A stretch of DNA of 37,500 nt from Chrysomallon squamiferum (GCA_012295275.1 CM022674.1:12107364-12144863); one strand, 5' to 3'; positions 1 through 15,619 are shown, numbered from the stretch's first letter. A program made the numbers and translations. Notes: generated by a model from the letters alone, not told the origin.

Positions 1-41
1 ACTGAACTTAAATTCCAGTACTGCTGTTTGGAGATATTTAC

Positions 42-3654
<3,613 letters not shown>

Positions 3655-3937
3655 CTGTCAATGAAAATAAAATAAATCTACGTCATTAATTGCTTCCAAA
3701 ATCTGTGACGTAAATAGAATGTAACCTGTCAAAAAAAAATTACGACAAACAGCTTAAAATTAGCTAGAGTACGATATGTAGGTGAAGTAATATTGTAAAT
3801 AAATAAACAAACAAACCAAAACAAATATTACTATTTTTACTATTATTGTTAAATAAGAATGTTTTTTGTTGTTGAGTTATATTTTTTTTGGCGTCGAAAG
3901 ATCTTCGATCGCAGATAAAAAAAAAAATCCAAAAACA

Positions 3938-3955
3938 ATAATAATAATAATAATT

Positions 3956-4008
<53 letters not shown>
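3938..4008. repeat. (TAA)n/(TGA)n microsatellite
   Basis: Trinucleotide run upstream of gene 1 exon B; gene 3 has a TAA run at the same place (13857-13902). Confidence 0.95.
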
Positions 4009-4010
<2 letters not shown>

Positions 4011-4079
4011 CAAAGATATTGCATCAGATATCCACAATCCGAATATAAAAATATTTAAATTCTGTAAAAAGGTCAACTT

Positions 4080-5540
4080 TAACTCAGTTGAAACACCAAT
4101 GGCTTGATAAAAACAGAGCATAGAACACTGGTCTCATATTTTCACAAAATTAATTTTAAAATATAAAATAAAATGAAATAAAATAACAATAAAACGAATT
4201 TTATATATAAAATAATTAACTAGATAAACAGAGATTAACTATGTGTAATAAAAGTGTGTTGTAATATAAATATAATTTGACATACACGTCAAAAGATGTA
4301 AAATCATCATGGTCTACATCCGGCTCTGCATGACGTCATCAGTTTCTCATACAAAAATTTCGATCAAGTTAGGAACAGTTGGTTCGAATTACATGTTTAC
4401 GCTTTAGTATATACAATAAAATTCTGAATTTGTATGTCATATCAAATTAATAAATAATAATAGAAACATACGAACATTTTAAAAAATTAAAAAAGAAAGA
4501 TAATTCTTACTGGACAGTGGATAATAATAAATCATTTAAATTCTAGTTATTTTCTGTTTATACGTGTGTTAGTTATTTATAAAATTTTAATTCATTTACG
4601 ACTTCGTTTTAACAATCTCTAACGTACTTTCACTTTAATGGTTAAAAACTATTTTTATAATTTTCTAAATAATAAAAATATTAATATTGTCATTTACTGT
4701 TATCTTACAGGAAAAATTAAACAGATAAATAAATAAGTATATATATATATATACATACACACAATAACGTTGCTTGCAGCCTATTTCTAGAGTGGCAAAT
4801 GTTTTCGCATAAAGGGATTCTATAAATATTAATAATGTATTACTGAAATTACTGGGGTAATATTCACGACCCGTGTAAGATTTTGTATTTCATAATTCTT
4901 ATTATCATTATCATTGTAATCATCTTTGATACTGTAATATCATCATCACAGTCCATCATTATTACTATCGTCATTATCAGTATTATTAATCGTGTTTATG
5001 TGTTATTGCATTTATGTGACTTAAAATAACATAAAATAATGAAATAAAAACAGAAAAAAAAGCAACACGGTTTTAATAATTAACATTTGTTTATTAACTG
5101 AAAATTAACAATGAATTTTTTATTCAAAATATTAATTACATTTAATAACGTAATGAAATTTTCTGCTAGAATGATTCACGCAAATAATGTTTCCAGACAG
5201 ACGAAAATCCGTCACGATTTCCCTGAGAGTCTGATACGAGATTCATCATGGCATAGACTAATTGTTTGTCAACAAAAATGTTTGTGCTGAACAGTCTACT
5301 GGTTGAAACAAAGCTATAATATGAGTAAAATTAAATACTCTCAGATATTTGATGGTATAAATGAGTAGACTAGAATAGTAAACATCATGTACCAGAGGAG
5401 AAACGTGTTCATGTGAAAGACCCATGATCTGTTTGTCTACCTGAATCATTGTTCTTGTTTCACTTCAGAATAACTTAGTCGCCGAAATATTTTTGGTCAC
5501 TGTCAAAAAATATAGAAATGTTTCTACTTATAACATCTTT
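4080..5540. promoter_or_regulatory. Gene 1 conserved upstream region
   Basis: There is no gene here. This stretch is conserved upstream of all four B exons. It includes catacacgtcaaaagatgta, a perfect TGACGTCA at 4331-4338 (677 bp upstream of exon B), a TATATA-like run near 4410, and a later block at 5040-5540. It may hold the promoter and first exon; no start site can be fixed from sequence. Confidence 0.35.
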
Positions 5541-5699
5541 CCACTACGTTCTGTGATTTGAGGATATATATATATGTACATATATCTGTGTTTGTAAATA
5601 TGTTTTTATTTTCGGTTTCACTTTGTTTTCTCTTGCATTTCGTTTTTCTTTAAGTCATTATTGCTTTATGAATTATTTATTTTTGTTGTTTCCTTTAGC

Positions 5700-5741
5700 T
5701 CATTTCGATTTATTATTTTTATTTTTTATTTTATTATTATT

Positions 5742-5789
<48 letters not shown>

Positions 5790-6103
5790 GCATAAATATT
5801 TATTCATTTATTTTGGTTGGAAATATCTCATTCATTAAGACGAATCATTGTCAACCTTTTCATTCATTTTATCTTTTTCTTTTCTTCAGGTATTCAGAAA
5901 TGTCTCATAGAATTCTTCCATAATTCTTGAGCTTATTGATCTTAGCAACAATACTACTGCTGTTATCACTATTATTTCTACAACTACTACTTCTATTACT
6001 ATTACTACCGCTACTACTGTTACTGGTGCTGTTACTAATACTATGGCTTCATAAACTACTACAGCTATTATCACTATTACTGCTAAGGTCACTTGTCCAC
6101 GAA

Positions 6104-6150
<47 letters not shown>

Positions 6151-6204
6151 GCAGTAATAATAATAGCAGTAATAATAATAATAATAATATTAATAATAAT
6201 AATG
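5700..6204. repeat. Trinucleotide-rich block (TTG, TAC, TAA)
   Basis: It holds a TTG run at 5744-5790, ACT-type triplets at 5950-6075 and a TAA run from 6108. The order is repeated at 22799-23520. No gene is supported; the long hydrophobic or poly-Asn frames come from the triplets. Confidence 0.9.
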
Positions 6205-6354
6205 ACATTGAAGAATACAGTAACAACAACAATGATAGTGATGATTCTATCATGAAAAATAAGATAATATTATTAAAAATAATAATGTTTCATGTTTGCC
6301 TTTTTGTAAAGTTTAATTATCCGCAACAGGTCGCCTACTGACGTCACTAAGACA

Positions 6355-7288
6355 ATTCAGTTCGTACAATGATAACCTCACTCAAGCAGTTCAGTTCGTA
6401 CAATGATAACCTCACTCAAGCAGTTCAGTTCGTACAATGATAACCTCACTCAAGCAGTTCAGTTCGTACAATGATAACCTCACTCAAGCAGTTCAGTTCG
6501 TACAATGATAACCTCACTCAAGCAGTTCGGTTCGTACAATGATAACCTCACTCAAGCAGTTCGGTTCGTACAATGATAACCTCACTCAAGCAGTTCGGTT
6601 CGTACAATGACAACCTCACTCAAGCAGTTCAGTTCGTACAATGATAACCTCACTCAAGCAGTTCAGTTCGTACAATGATAACCTCACTCAAGCAGTTCAG
6701 TTCGTACAATGATAACCTCACTCAAGCAGTTCAGTTCGTACAATGATAACCTCACTCAAGCAGTTCAGTTCGTACAATGATAACCTCACTCTACCAGTTC
6801 AAGTTCTTACAATGATAACCTCACTCTAGCAGTTCAATTCTTACAATGATAACCTCACTCTACCAGTTCAGTTCGTACAGTGATAACCTCACTCAAGCAG
6901 TTCAATTCGTACAATGATAACCTCACTCAAGCAGTTCAATTCGTACAATGATAACCTCACTACAGCAGTTCAATTCGTACAATGATAACCTCACTCAAGC
7001 AGTTCAATTCGTACAATGATAACCTCACTCAAGCAGTTCAATTCGTACAATGATAACCTCACTACAGCAGTTCAATTCGTACAATGATAACCTCACTACA
7101 GCAGTTCAATTCGTACAATGATAACCTCACTCAAGCTGTTCAATTCGTACAATGATAACCTCACTACAGCAGTTCAATTCTCAATGATAACCTCACTCTA
7201 GCAGTTCGGTTCGTACAATGACAACCTCACTCAAGCAGTTCAATTCTTACAATGATAACCTCACTCAAGCAGTTCGGTTCGTACAATG
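6355..7288. repeat. 34-bp minisatellite, 27 units
   Basis: The unit contains cagttcagttcgtacaatga followed by taacctcactcaag. Counting the gataacctcac core gives 27 units, at 34-bp spacing except one 35-bp and one shortened unit near 7186. Variants (caac for taac; cttac for cgtac; ctctac, ctacag for ctcaag) cluster in blocks, typical of local unit duplication. It lies between the gene 3 tail array and the gene 1 upstream region. Confidence 0.95.
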
Positions 7289-7319
7289 ACGTACTAAAGG
7301 TTTGTAATAAAGCTGATGT

Positions 7320-7376
7320 AACTAAAACAATTCAGTTTGTCTAATGATGATTTGACTAAAACATATTAGTTATTAC

Positions 7377-7437
<61 letters not shown>

Positions 7438-7960
7438 TTCTCATTTTCTGTGAATACGTATGAGTTTCTCTACAAAAATAAAAATATCACAATGTCAGAG
7501 ATAATTCAGATTATCAGCGACTAACTATAAATAAATGTATATACAGATACAAACACGAACGCAAATTCACTCATCCATATATGTGCATGTCTGTCTCTGC
7601 ATGTATATATGTACTGTATATTCACACATTTCGTATGACATTCTGTTATTTGTATATATCAATTTTTGACCTTTTTCTTTGTTCTGTTTATTTCTGTTTT
7701 TTCGTTCAGTGGTTTCTGACATTACACTGTAAAAAGAATGAAGTAGAGATTTTCACAAATAATAATAATAATAAAATAAGTAAACCTAACTATATTCTCG
7801 AAATTGTAAATAAAGTTATGACTTTTCTCTAAAATATTATAAATGGTACAAAAATAGAACAAAACTGTAATGAAGAATATGGACTGAATAGAAATATGCA
7901 AATATATTTAAAAACAAACATTATTATTATTATTGTTTTTGTTCTTATAATATAAAGTGA
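7320..7960. other. Gene-free stretch with ATT run
   Basis: It contains an ATT run at 7376-7433 and AT-rich sequence matching 23750-24470. I see no exon with family similarity; the terminal exon of gene 3 could lie in this or the next block. Confidence 0.6.
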
Positions 7961-7967
7961 AAATTAC

Positions 7968-8169
7968 GTTATTTCCTTTTGTTGCGATATATATTTATGT
8001 GTACTTCTGAAAATGTTATCACAAATATTTTAATAAAACGCTTTAAATAAAATTGTAAGAAACAAACTGATCAAGTTTTAATTTAACTCTCTCATGAAGT
8101 ATGTGGTTTGAAAATAAATATGAATATATGCATAAATTAATTATATTTCTACTATTCTTTCTTTTTCTT

Positions 8170-8235
<66 letters not shown>

Positions 8236-9341
8236 GTTATTGTTATTATTATTATTAGTAGTAGTAGTAGTAGTAGTAGTATTGCTACTATTACTACTAC
8301 TACTACTACCATTATTATGTAAAGTGAAAATCCAAAAATATTTTTAATGTTTTAATAACTTTCCTTCTGACTGCTCCCGTATATATATTTATATGCACTT
8401 CTGACAATACTGTCACATATGTTAGTATCTATTTTATTTTTTTTCTCTACTTTTTAAATTTATTTATTTACTTATTTAGTTATTCTTTTCTCTTGTAAAG
8501 TATATGGACTGAATATAAATACGCATATATATATATACATTAATTTTATTTTCACTTCTTCTTTTCTTCTTTTTCGTCTTCTTCTCTTATTAGTATTACT
8601 ACTACTACTATTAAATCCAAAAATATTTCTGAAGTTTTATAAACCTTCTTTCTGGCTGTCCTGATATATGTTTATGTGTACTTCTGAAAATATTTTTACA
8701 TGATATTAGTAATTTGTTTTAAGATTAATTATAATATTCTTAATACAATATTTTAACAAAATTTGTATCAAAGCAGCGGAAAACAAGGTAATGAAAACAT
8801 TAGAAATACTTTCGGATTTTAAAGTTATATAATAATAATGATGATGATGATGTCGACTATGATGATGATGAATAAGATGAAGACGAAGAAGAAAAGAAGA
8901 ATAGTGAAAATAAAATGATTGTATGTATACACGCATATTTATATTCAGTCCACATACTTCACGATGGAGTTAAAAATACAAATATAAAATAAAAATATAT
9001 AAATACCAATAATAAATCAAAATAAATCAAAATAATAAATAAATAAATAAATAAATAAATGAAACAATGAAAAGCTTTTCCTTAAAGTGTATATATTAAT
9101 TTTACACAATACGAACACTACATGATAAATGAAAATAAAACATATTTCTGCAGTTTTAATTACCTTCTTTCCGGCTGTCCGGGTAAATGTTTGTGTGTAC
9201 TTCTGAAAGTATTAATCACATAATATTAGTGTTTTTAAGAATAATCATCATATTTTTTAATATAAATATTTTAACAAAAGGCGTTTCACAAAATTACATA
9301 TAGCAAATTATACAATTATTCATTATTTATTTATTTATTTT

Positions 9342-9423
<82 letters not shown>

Positions 9424-9915
9424 TTATTATTATTTTTTTTTTTTTTATTATTCTATTATTTTTGATATTATTATTATTGTTATTTATTATTTTTTTATTA
9501 TTATTATTATTTTTTTATGTTTTATGTTTTATTTTTTTACTCTTTCATGAAGTATGTGGACAGTACGTAAATACGCATATATTTGATGAAGAGAAAAATC
9601 AAAAATTGTTTCTGCAGTGTTAATTGCCTTCTTTCCTGCGATCCTGGTAAATGTTTGTGTGTACTTCTGAAAGTATTAATCACATAATATTAGTGTTTTT
9701 AAGATTAATTATCATATTTTTCAATACAAATATTTTATCCAAAGGTTTTTCATATATTTACTTAAAGCAAGCTATACAACTTTTCATTATTCTAATTATT
9801 TAATATTTTAGATATATATATTCTGGACTTTCTCATAAACAAAATACATTAATTTTATTTTTACTATTATTATTATTATTATTATTACTACTACTACTAC
9901 TGCTACTACTACTAT

Positions 9916-9961
<46 letters not shown>

Positions 9962-10784
9962 TGTAATAGTAGTATATAGAGTGAAAACCAAATTTATTTC
10001 TAAACCTTTAATTACCTTCTTTCAGCTTTTCCTGATATATGTTTATGTGTACTTCTGAAAATATCATCACAAATATTAGTATTTTTTTTAAGATTAATCA
10101 TCAAATTTTTCAGTATAAATATTTTAACAAAAGGCTTTTCATAAAATTATCTAAAACAAATAATACAACTTTTAATTTTTTAAATTTCTTAATTATCTTT
10201 TTTTTTTTTTTTTTTTTTTTATTAATATTTTTTCTTAGACTGTCGACTGAATATAAATACGCATAAATACATTTATTTATTTATTTTCACTATTCTATTT
10301 TCTTCGTCGTCGTCGTCTTATTATTATTATTATTATTATAATAAAGAGAAAATTCAAAATATATATATTTCTAACGTTTTAATTAACTTACTTCTTTTCC
10401 GGAGGTTTATTTCTACTTCTGAAAATATTAATCACATAGCATTTGTGTTTTTAAGATTAATTATAATTTTTTTCAACATACGTATTTTTGACAAAAAGCT
10501 TTTAATCAAATTATGATTTATTATTGCTATTTATATATTTTTATTTTATATTTGTATTTTTAACTGCATCGTGAAGTATGTGGACTGAATATAAATATGC
10601 GTGTATACATACAATCATTTTATTTTCACTATTCTTCTTTTCTTCTTCGTCTTTATCTTATTCATCATCATCATCTTCAACATCATCATCATCATTATTA
10701 TTATATAACTTTAAAATCCGAAAGTATTTCTAATGTTTTCATTACCTTGTTTTCTGCCGCTTTGATACAAATTTACCTGCACCT
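7968..10784 (-). CDS. Gene 3 array of eight cytoplasmic micro-exon units
   Basis: Units, in transcription order: 10784-10746, 10418-10392, 10054-10016, 9666-9628, 9202-9164, 8683-8645, 8400 (donor lost) and 8006-7968. Most are 39 nt, flanked by TTTCAG and a GT (or GC) donor, and phase 2 at both ends like the TM exon. Typical peptide per unit is STHKHLPGQPER; the first is GAGKFVSKRQKT. Unit 2 is 27 nt with a GTAAGT donor and still in phase. Unit 7 has no in-phase donor. Units repeat every 290-520 bp with microsatellites between them. I infer a variable basic tail; a non-coding tandem repeat with splice-like edges is the alternative. Confidence 0.5.
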
Positions 10785-12824
10785 CTGAAAATATTATCAC
10801 ATAATGTTAGTATTTTTTAAGTTTCATTATCATATTTTTCAGTACATATACTTAACAAAAGCCTTTTCATGAATTTACGTAAAATAAATACTGTACAACT
10901 TTTCAATTCCATTTTCTTTTTCTTTTTCCTTTTTTTTTCATGAAGTATATATACACACAGACATAAACACACGAATTCAAACATCAATATAAACATCTTC
11001 GTTTTATGTTTGATTAAGTCTGTTTACAGGACAATGTAATATGAAGTCAAGATTATTATTTGGCGTCCATCTCTGCATTAGGCATTACTCAAGTTATATT
11101 ACAACAGCTCCTTCCATGTAAAGCTACGTTCGTAATTTAGAGCAATTCAATAAATTAGGCACAAGTAAAATTATTTCTGACTAGAATACTTTGCGAACTA
11201 CTTGGAATTATGCAAATTAAGAAGGATACATACATTTTGTTCCACTATGCATCTTACATACAAAAATATTTAACATTTCTGTCATAAAAATTATCTGACC
11301 CATAATTATCCATTTACACCACATAAAAATAATCAGTTGCATTAACTTGAATTTGTAGGCAGTTAAACAACAGTTGAAAATGTTAATGAACTTAAAATCC
11401 AACACTGTCATTTGGAGATAATTACCTGAAGTATATAAAAAAGATTCCTATGATGATCAACACACCAGAGATTATCAGGATATAGTAAATTATGTTTTTA
11501 TTATTTTTAGCTTTTGTTTCCTCTGAAAAGAATACACCAATGAATGATTAAACGAATGAATGAATGAAAGAATGTATAAACGAATTAACAATTTAATATG
11601 TTATTGAGGTGTTATATAAAGAAGAAGAAAAAGAAGAAGAAGAAATGCTTCAAAGACTTCAACTGCTTTTGTTACTTTGTATTTCACCATCTGGACTGGA
11701 TCCGGTTTCAGTGACCTCATGAGTTCACAAATTCGACTGGAACTGTTTTAATGACGTTATCATTACAGGTACTAGATTGGGAGTCTATTGGTGACGTCAT
11801 CATTACACATTCTTGATTTAGACAATTCGGGACGTCAGTATTACACAAACTGAATGCAACACCTCCTACCTCTATTATAATGTTCTATCATACCGTAACT
11901 ACAGCAACGACAACTGTTACTACAACAACAACAACTACTACGTTATAGAACTGACAAAAATACTACTACTAACATATTATTACACATATCACTTGAAATA
12001 GCACTTCAATAAATTATAGCTTTGATGGTGCTGCTGCTGCTACTAGTATTCCTGTTACGACTGCTACTATTACTTATAAGACTGCTGCTACTATCACGAG
12101 AAAGATGTAACCAGTTGGACAAGAAATACTGTTTTACTATAGCATACCTGGACACTTCATGCTAGCATAACATACTTCTGTTTTTCTAGTGTTTCCATCA
12201 TAAACTTGTCTAATGCCTTTCCCGCACGTTACACTACACACTGATTCCTTCTTCGTTGTTACTACTGGAGGTCCGTATGTTGGTTCTTGTTCTGGCCCGA
12301 TTCCTTCTCCGATATCTGATCTTACTGAGTGAATGTAAACAGATTAACAGATAACGAGACAGCATTACTACAGATATCACTTGAAATAGAACTTTACTAA
12401 ATTATAGCTTTAATGGTGTTGTTGCTGCTACTAGTATTACTGTTACCATTGCTACTATTACTTATAAGACTGCTACTATTACGAGAAAGATTACGACCAG
12501 TAGGTCAAGATATACTGTTGTTACTACAGCATACCTGGACACTTCGTGCTAGCATAACATACTTCTGTTTTTCTAGTATTTCCATCATAAACTTGTCTAA
12601 TGCCTTTCCCGCACGTTACACTACACACTGATTCCTTCTTCGTTGTTACTACTGGAGGTACGTATGTTGGTTCTTTTACTGGCCCGATTCCTTCTATCAA
12701 GGAATGGATGAATGAATGAATTAACAATTTATTATCAGTACTCTTTCTTACTGAGTTGTTACATAAATAATAATAAATATAAAAATAATTATAATAATAA
12801 TAATAAGAAGAAGAAGAAGAAGAA

Positions 12825-12855
<31 letters not shown>

Positions 12856-13509
12856 AAAATGTTTCAAAGCTTTTAAACTGTTTTTTTTTTACTTCGTATT
12901 CCATCACCTGGACTAGAAATATTTCTATTATTGACATACCTGATTTGCATGCTCGTTTCACAGATTCCGTAAAGAACCATAACTCGTTATCAACCATGAT
13001 TCTGTTCCTTTGACACGACCTCATATTTCTGAGAGGCATCAAAGCTTCACGGAAACATTTATTTATTATATCTAATTTCCTTTCTCTAATAAATAAATGA
13101 ATAAATAAATAAACAAACAAATATATAAATTATATCATACTTTACTATCCGCTGTCGAATAAAACATGACTTATAACAGTAACACACAAGCATACTTACG
13201 GAAACATACGTACTTAAAAACACACATATACTTAGACATACATACACATGCAATATATATATACCTACGTACATGCCTACACACATGCATATGTACATAA
13301 TCCGACTCACGTGCAAGTTGACAACTTAAACGTTTCATACGTTTCTCCTTCTGGAAGAGATCCCCCTTCTCCAAAAGAGACTAAATAGAAAAGTGAGTCT
13401 AAGGTAAACTGATTTCCAGCAAGACATTTTGCCATTGACTCATTAAAAGATCTCTCGCATTCTGCCCAAGAAAAAGCCGAGACCTCAACTGAAGAGAAAA
13501 GCACCATAT
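7968..13509 (-). CDS. Gene 3: predicted membrane protein with six-cysteine domain, two TSP1-like modules and repetitive tail
   Basis: Exons in transcription order are B 13509-13311, C 13085-12940, D1 12693-12535, D2 12324-12148, TM 11522-11426, then eight micro-exon units between 10784 and 7968. Compared with genes 1 and 2 it lacks the TSP1, B' and C' exons; only 247 bp separate C from D1, so they were lost or never gained. All ectodomain exons are open and in phase. A candidate signal-peptide exon is at 14867-14798. The predicted protein is a short type I membrane protein with about 115 residues of cysteine domain, two 55-residue modules, one span and a basic tail. The function is unknown. 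Confidence 0.7.
8163..8312. repeat. (CTT)n-(ATT)n-(AGT)n compound microsatellite
   Basis: Successive CTT, ATT/GTT and AGT/ACT runs between gene 3 tail units 7 and 8. Confidence 0.95.
9311..9540. repeat. (TTTA)n and ATT-rich microsatellite
   Basis: Long TTTA run to 9420 followed by ATT and T-rich sequence, between gene 3 tail units 4 and 5. Confidence 0.95.
11426..11522 (-). CDS. Gene 3 TM exon
   Basis: This 97-bp exon (acceptor CTTTTCAG, donor GTAATT), phase 1 in and phase 2 out, encodes ETKAKNNKN followed by the span IIYYILIISGVLIIIGIFF. The cytoplasmic side starts at the donor. Confidence 0.76.
12148..12324 (-). CDS. Gene 3 exon D2: TSP1-like module
   Basis: This 177-bp exon (acceptor CACTCAG, donor CCAG/GTATGC) encodes [37 protein letters not shown] and CYASMKCP. 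It is nearly identical, introns included, to D exons of gene 4, which implies recent duplication or conversion. Confidence 0.82.
12535..12693 (-). CDS. Gene 3 exon D1: TSP1-like module
   Basis: This 159-bp exon (acceptor TTGATAG, donor CCAG/GTATGC), phase 1 at both ends, encodes [37 protein letters not shown] and CYASTKCP. The usual CACTCAG acceptor is absent because unrelated sequence has replaced the exon's 5' end; a new AG keeps the phase. Confidence 0.78.
12785..12857. repeat. (TAA)n-(AAG)n microsatellite
   Basis: It lies in the gene 3 C-D1 intron and forms a CTT tract on the transcribed strand upstream of the D1 acceptor. Confidence 0.93.
12940..13085 (-). CDS. Gene 3 exon C
   Basis: This 146-bp exon (acceptor TTTATTAG, donor GTATGT) encodes ERKLDIINKCFREALMPL, SCQRNRIMVDNEL and FFTESVKRACKS. 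It is two codons shorter than the gene 1 and gene 4 versions and in phase. Confidence 0.78.
13311..13509 (-). CDS. Gene 3 exon B
   Basis: This 199-bp exon (acceptor CATTGACAG, donor GTGAGT) encodes [47 protein letters not shown] and FKLSTC. Phases and cysteine spacing match the family. Confidence 0.8.
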
Positions 13510-13851
13510 CTGTCAATGAAAACAAATCTACGTCATTAATTGGTTCCAAAAGCTGTGACGTAAATCGAATGTCATATGTCAAAAAAGTGACGACAAACAG
13601 CTTAAAATTAGCATAAAAAACTCGCGAAACATCCTATAGTATGATATGGTAGTTGACGTAATATTGTAAGTAAATAAACAAACAAACAAATAAATAAATA
13701 ATTAAAGAAAATGTTTATTCAGGAAAGCTAGCATATAATTTTGTTCTTCTTGTTGTTTTTTTACTATTATTGTCATATAAGGATGACTTTTGTTGTCGTT
13801 GAATTCATTTTTTTTTTTTTTTTTTTTACGCTTTTTTATCAACCAGACAAA

Positions 13852-13905
<54 letters not shown>

Positions 13906-14546
13906 TGAAAAAAAACTGTACAAAGATATTGCATCAGGCATCCACAATCCGAATATAGAAATATTTAAATTTCGGTAAAAAGGTCAACTTTAACTCAAAT
14001 GAGACATAAATGGCTTGATTAAAGCAGATTATCGAACACACGCCTCACATATTCACAGAATTAATTTAAACAAATAAAAGAATAATGAAACGAATTTTAT
14101 ATATAAAAGAATTATCTAACGGAATAGTGTTTAAATATGTGTAATAAAAGTGTGTAGTAATATAAATATAATTTAACATACACGTCAAAAGATTTAAAAT
14201 CATCATGATTCTTCCCCCGCATCTGTGATGACGTCATCAGTTTTTCCTACAAACATTTCGACCAAATTAGATCGAATGACATCATTACGCATTACTATAT
14301 ATAATAAAAGTTTTAAATTTGTATGTGAGATTAAATTAATAAATTAATAAATAAACAGAAAAATATTACAAAGCGTGTTGTTTTAATATTTTGGAATATC
14401 ACGTTAAATTTACGACTTCGTTTTGACAAGTTGGCACAACTTTCAGTCTAATGGCCAAAAATAACTTTTACAATTTTTTAAATACTCTAAATATTAATAA
14501 TGATATTTACTGTTATTTAACAGGAAAAATGTACATAAATAAATAA

Positions 14547-14548
<2 letters not shown>

Positions 14549-14597
<49 letters not shown>
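14549..14597. repeat. (TA)n microsatellite
   Basis: Pure TA run. The gene 4 counterpart (35037-35087) is TG followed by TA. Confidence 0.96.
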
Positions 14598-14605
<8 letters not shown>

Positions 14606-14797
14606 TACCTACAGTTATAGATAGATACAGATGACAAGCATGCAATAACGATATCATCGCTATCAGCATTACGATCATTAACATATTTGGTATTGTCAAC
14701 ATCATAATTATCGTTATCGTTATCGTCGTCCATCTGTTACTATCGTCATCATCAGTATTATTAATAGTGTATTTGTGGTTGCCTGCATTTATGTCAC

Positions 14798-14867
14798 TTA
14801 TAAAATAACATAAAATAATTAATAAATACTGAAAAAAATAAGGCAACACTGTTTTAATAATTAACAT
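14798..14867 (-). CDS. Gene 3 candidate signal-peptide exon
   Basis: An ATG at 14867 opens MLIIKTVLPYFFQYLL, followed by more hydrophobic residues, as in a signal peptide. A donor AA/GTGACA after 70 bp leaves phase 1, which is what exon B needs. Genes 1, 2 and 4 keep the MLIIK start at the same place but each has a stop before a usable donor. So this is either the real leader, broken in three copies, or chance in AT-rich DNA. Confidence 0.3.
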
Positions 14868-15501
14868 GTATTTATTAACTTAAAATTAACATTGTAATTT
14901 TCTGCCACAAAGATTCATCAAGTCATTTTTCCAGACAGATGAGAATCCACAAGGATTCCTCAGAGACTCTGACACGAGTTTCATTATGCCATAGAATGGT
15001 TGTTTGTATACAAATGCATTACTTTTCAGACATGAAAAAGGTGTTTTAATAGATATGCAAACAATTAAACACCAGTTAAGTTATAAATAAATTACTAGTA
15101 ATTTATCGAAACTCCGTCCCAAAAAGAAATATTTTTGATCAGTGCCCAAAAATATAGAAATGTATCTAATCATATGTTTGCACTACGTGTAGTGATTGGA
15201 GGCTATATATCTGTGCTTCTAAATGTGTTTTCTCTTTCATTTTGTTTTCTCTTCTATTTTCTTTTTGTTTAAGTCATTATTGCTTTATGATTTATTTGTT
15301 TATTTCGTTTAGTTCATTTCGTGTTTTTATTTTATTTTAATTTTATTTATGGATATTATTATAATTAGTACTAGTAGTAGTAGTATTGTTATTGTTATTG
15401 TTTTATTACTTTATCGAGGTCGTATCCTTTTCCACTTCGTTTAAAGTTTCTCTTCCTCTGAAAAGTAATCAGGTGATAATGTTATTGAGCAAAGAAATAA
15501 T

Positions 15502-15619
15502 CTATAATAGATTACAATAATCTATGTTAAATAGTTTAATAATCAGTAAAATAGGTAAACAGCTAAATATATAGTTCTTAATTTTAGAATCCTGTTCCGA
15601 TATTTGTGTATGTGTACTT
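15502..15619 (-). CDS. Gene 2 possible terminal exon
   Basis: After an ATTATTAG acceptor the sequence begins like a micro-exon (STHTQISEQDSK) but has no donor. It stays open through KIKNYIFSCLPILL to a TAG stop at 15502-15504. The required one-base entry phase is met. A diverged duplicate of the same stretch lies at about 15900-16040. It could be the 3' coding end of gene 2 or simply decayed repeat. Confidence 0.28.

Larger units (their letters stand above)
13980..15180. promoter_or_regulatory. Gene 3 conserved upstream region
   Basis: Counterpart of 4080-5540, with TGACGTCA at 14229-14236 (720 bp upstream of exon B), tatatataat near 14298 and the candidate leader exon at 14798-14867. A TA repeat (14549-14597) interrupts it. 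Confidence 0.35.

Noticed and set aside
5258-5449. 63-codon minus-strand frame starting MIQVDKQIMG
   Set aside because: The sister sequence at about 22320-22510 has an 8-bp difference and extra bases that break the frame, and no acceptor of the right phase gives a long reading.
5886-6341. Poly-Val/Ile/Leu and poly-Asn frames
   Set aside because: They arise from ACT, TTG and TAA triplet runs; no splice sites or conserved cysteine pattern, and the sister locus is interrupted differently.
6355-7288. CRISPR array
   Set aside because: The 34-bp units are directly contiguous with no unique spacers and the context is a eukaryotic intron or intergenic region; it is a minisatellite.
8706-8936. Frames starting MRVYIQSFYFHYSS (also on the plus strand at 10597-10788)
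   Set aside because: The two frames lie on opposite strands and are the inverted-copy translation of repeat-unit DNA rich in CAT/ATT triplets; no splice context supports them.
11060-11140. Conserved block with a possible short terminal exon (FTWKELL then stop) after the gene 3 TM exon
   Set aside because: Phase fits, but the gene 4 copy stops after FTWK and the whole block is conserved as DNA, so coding use is not supported over the micro-exon route.
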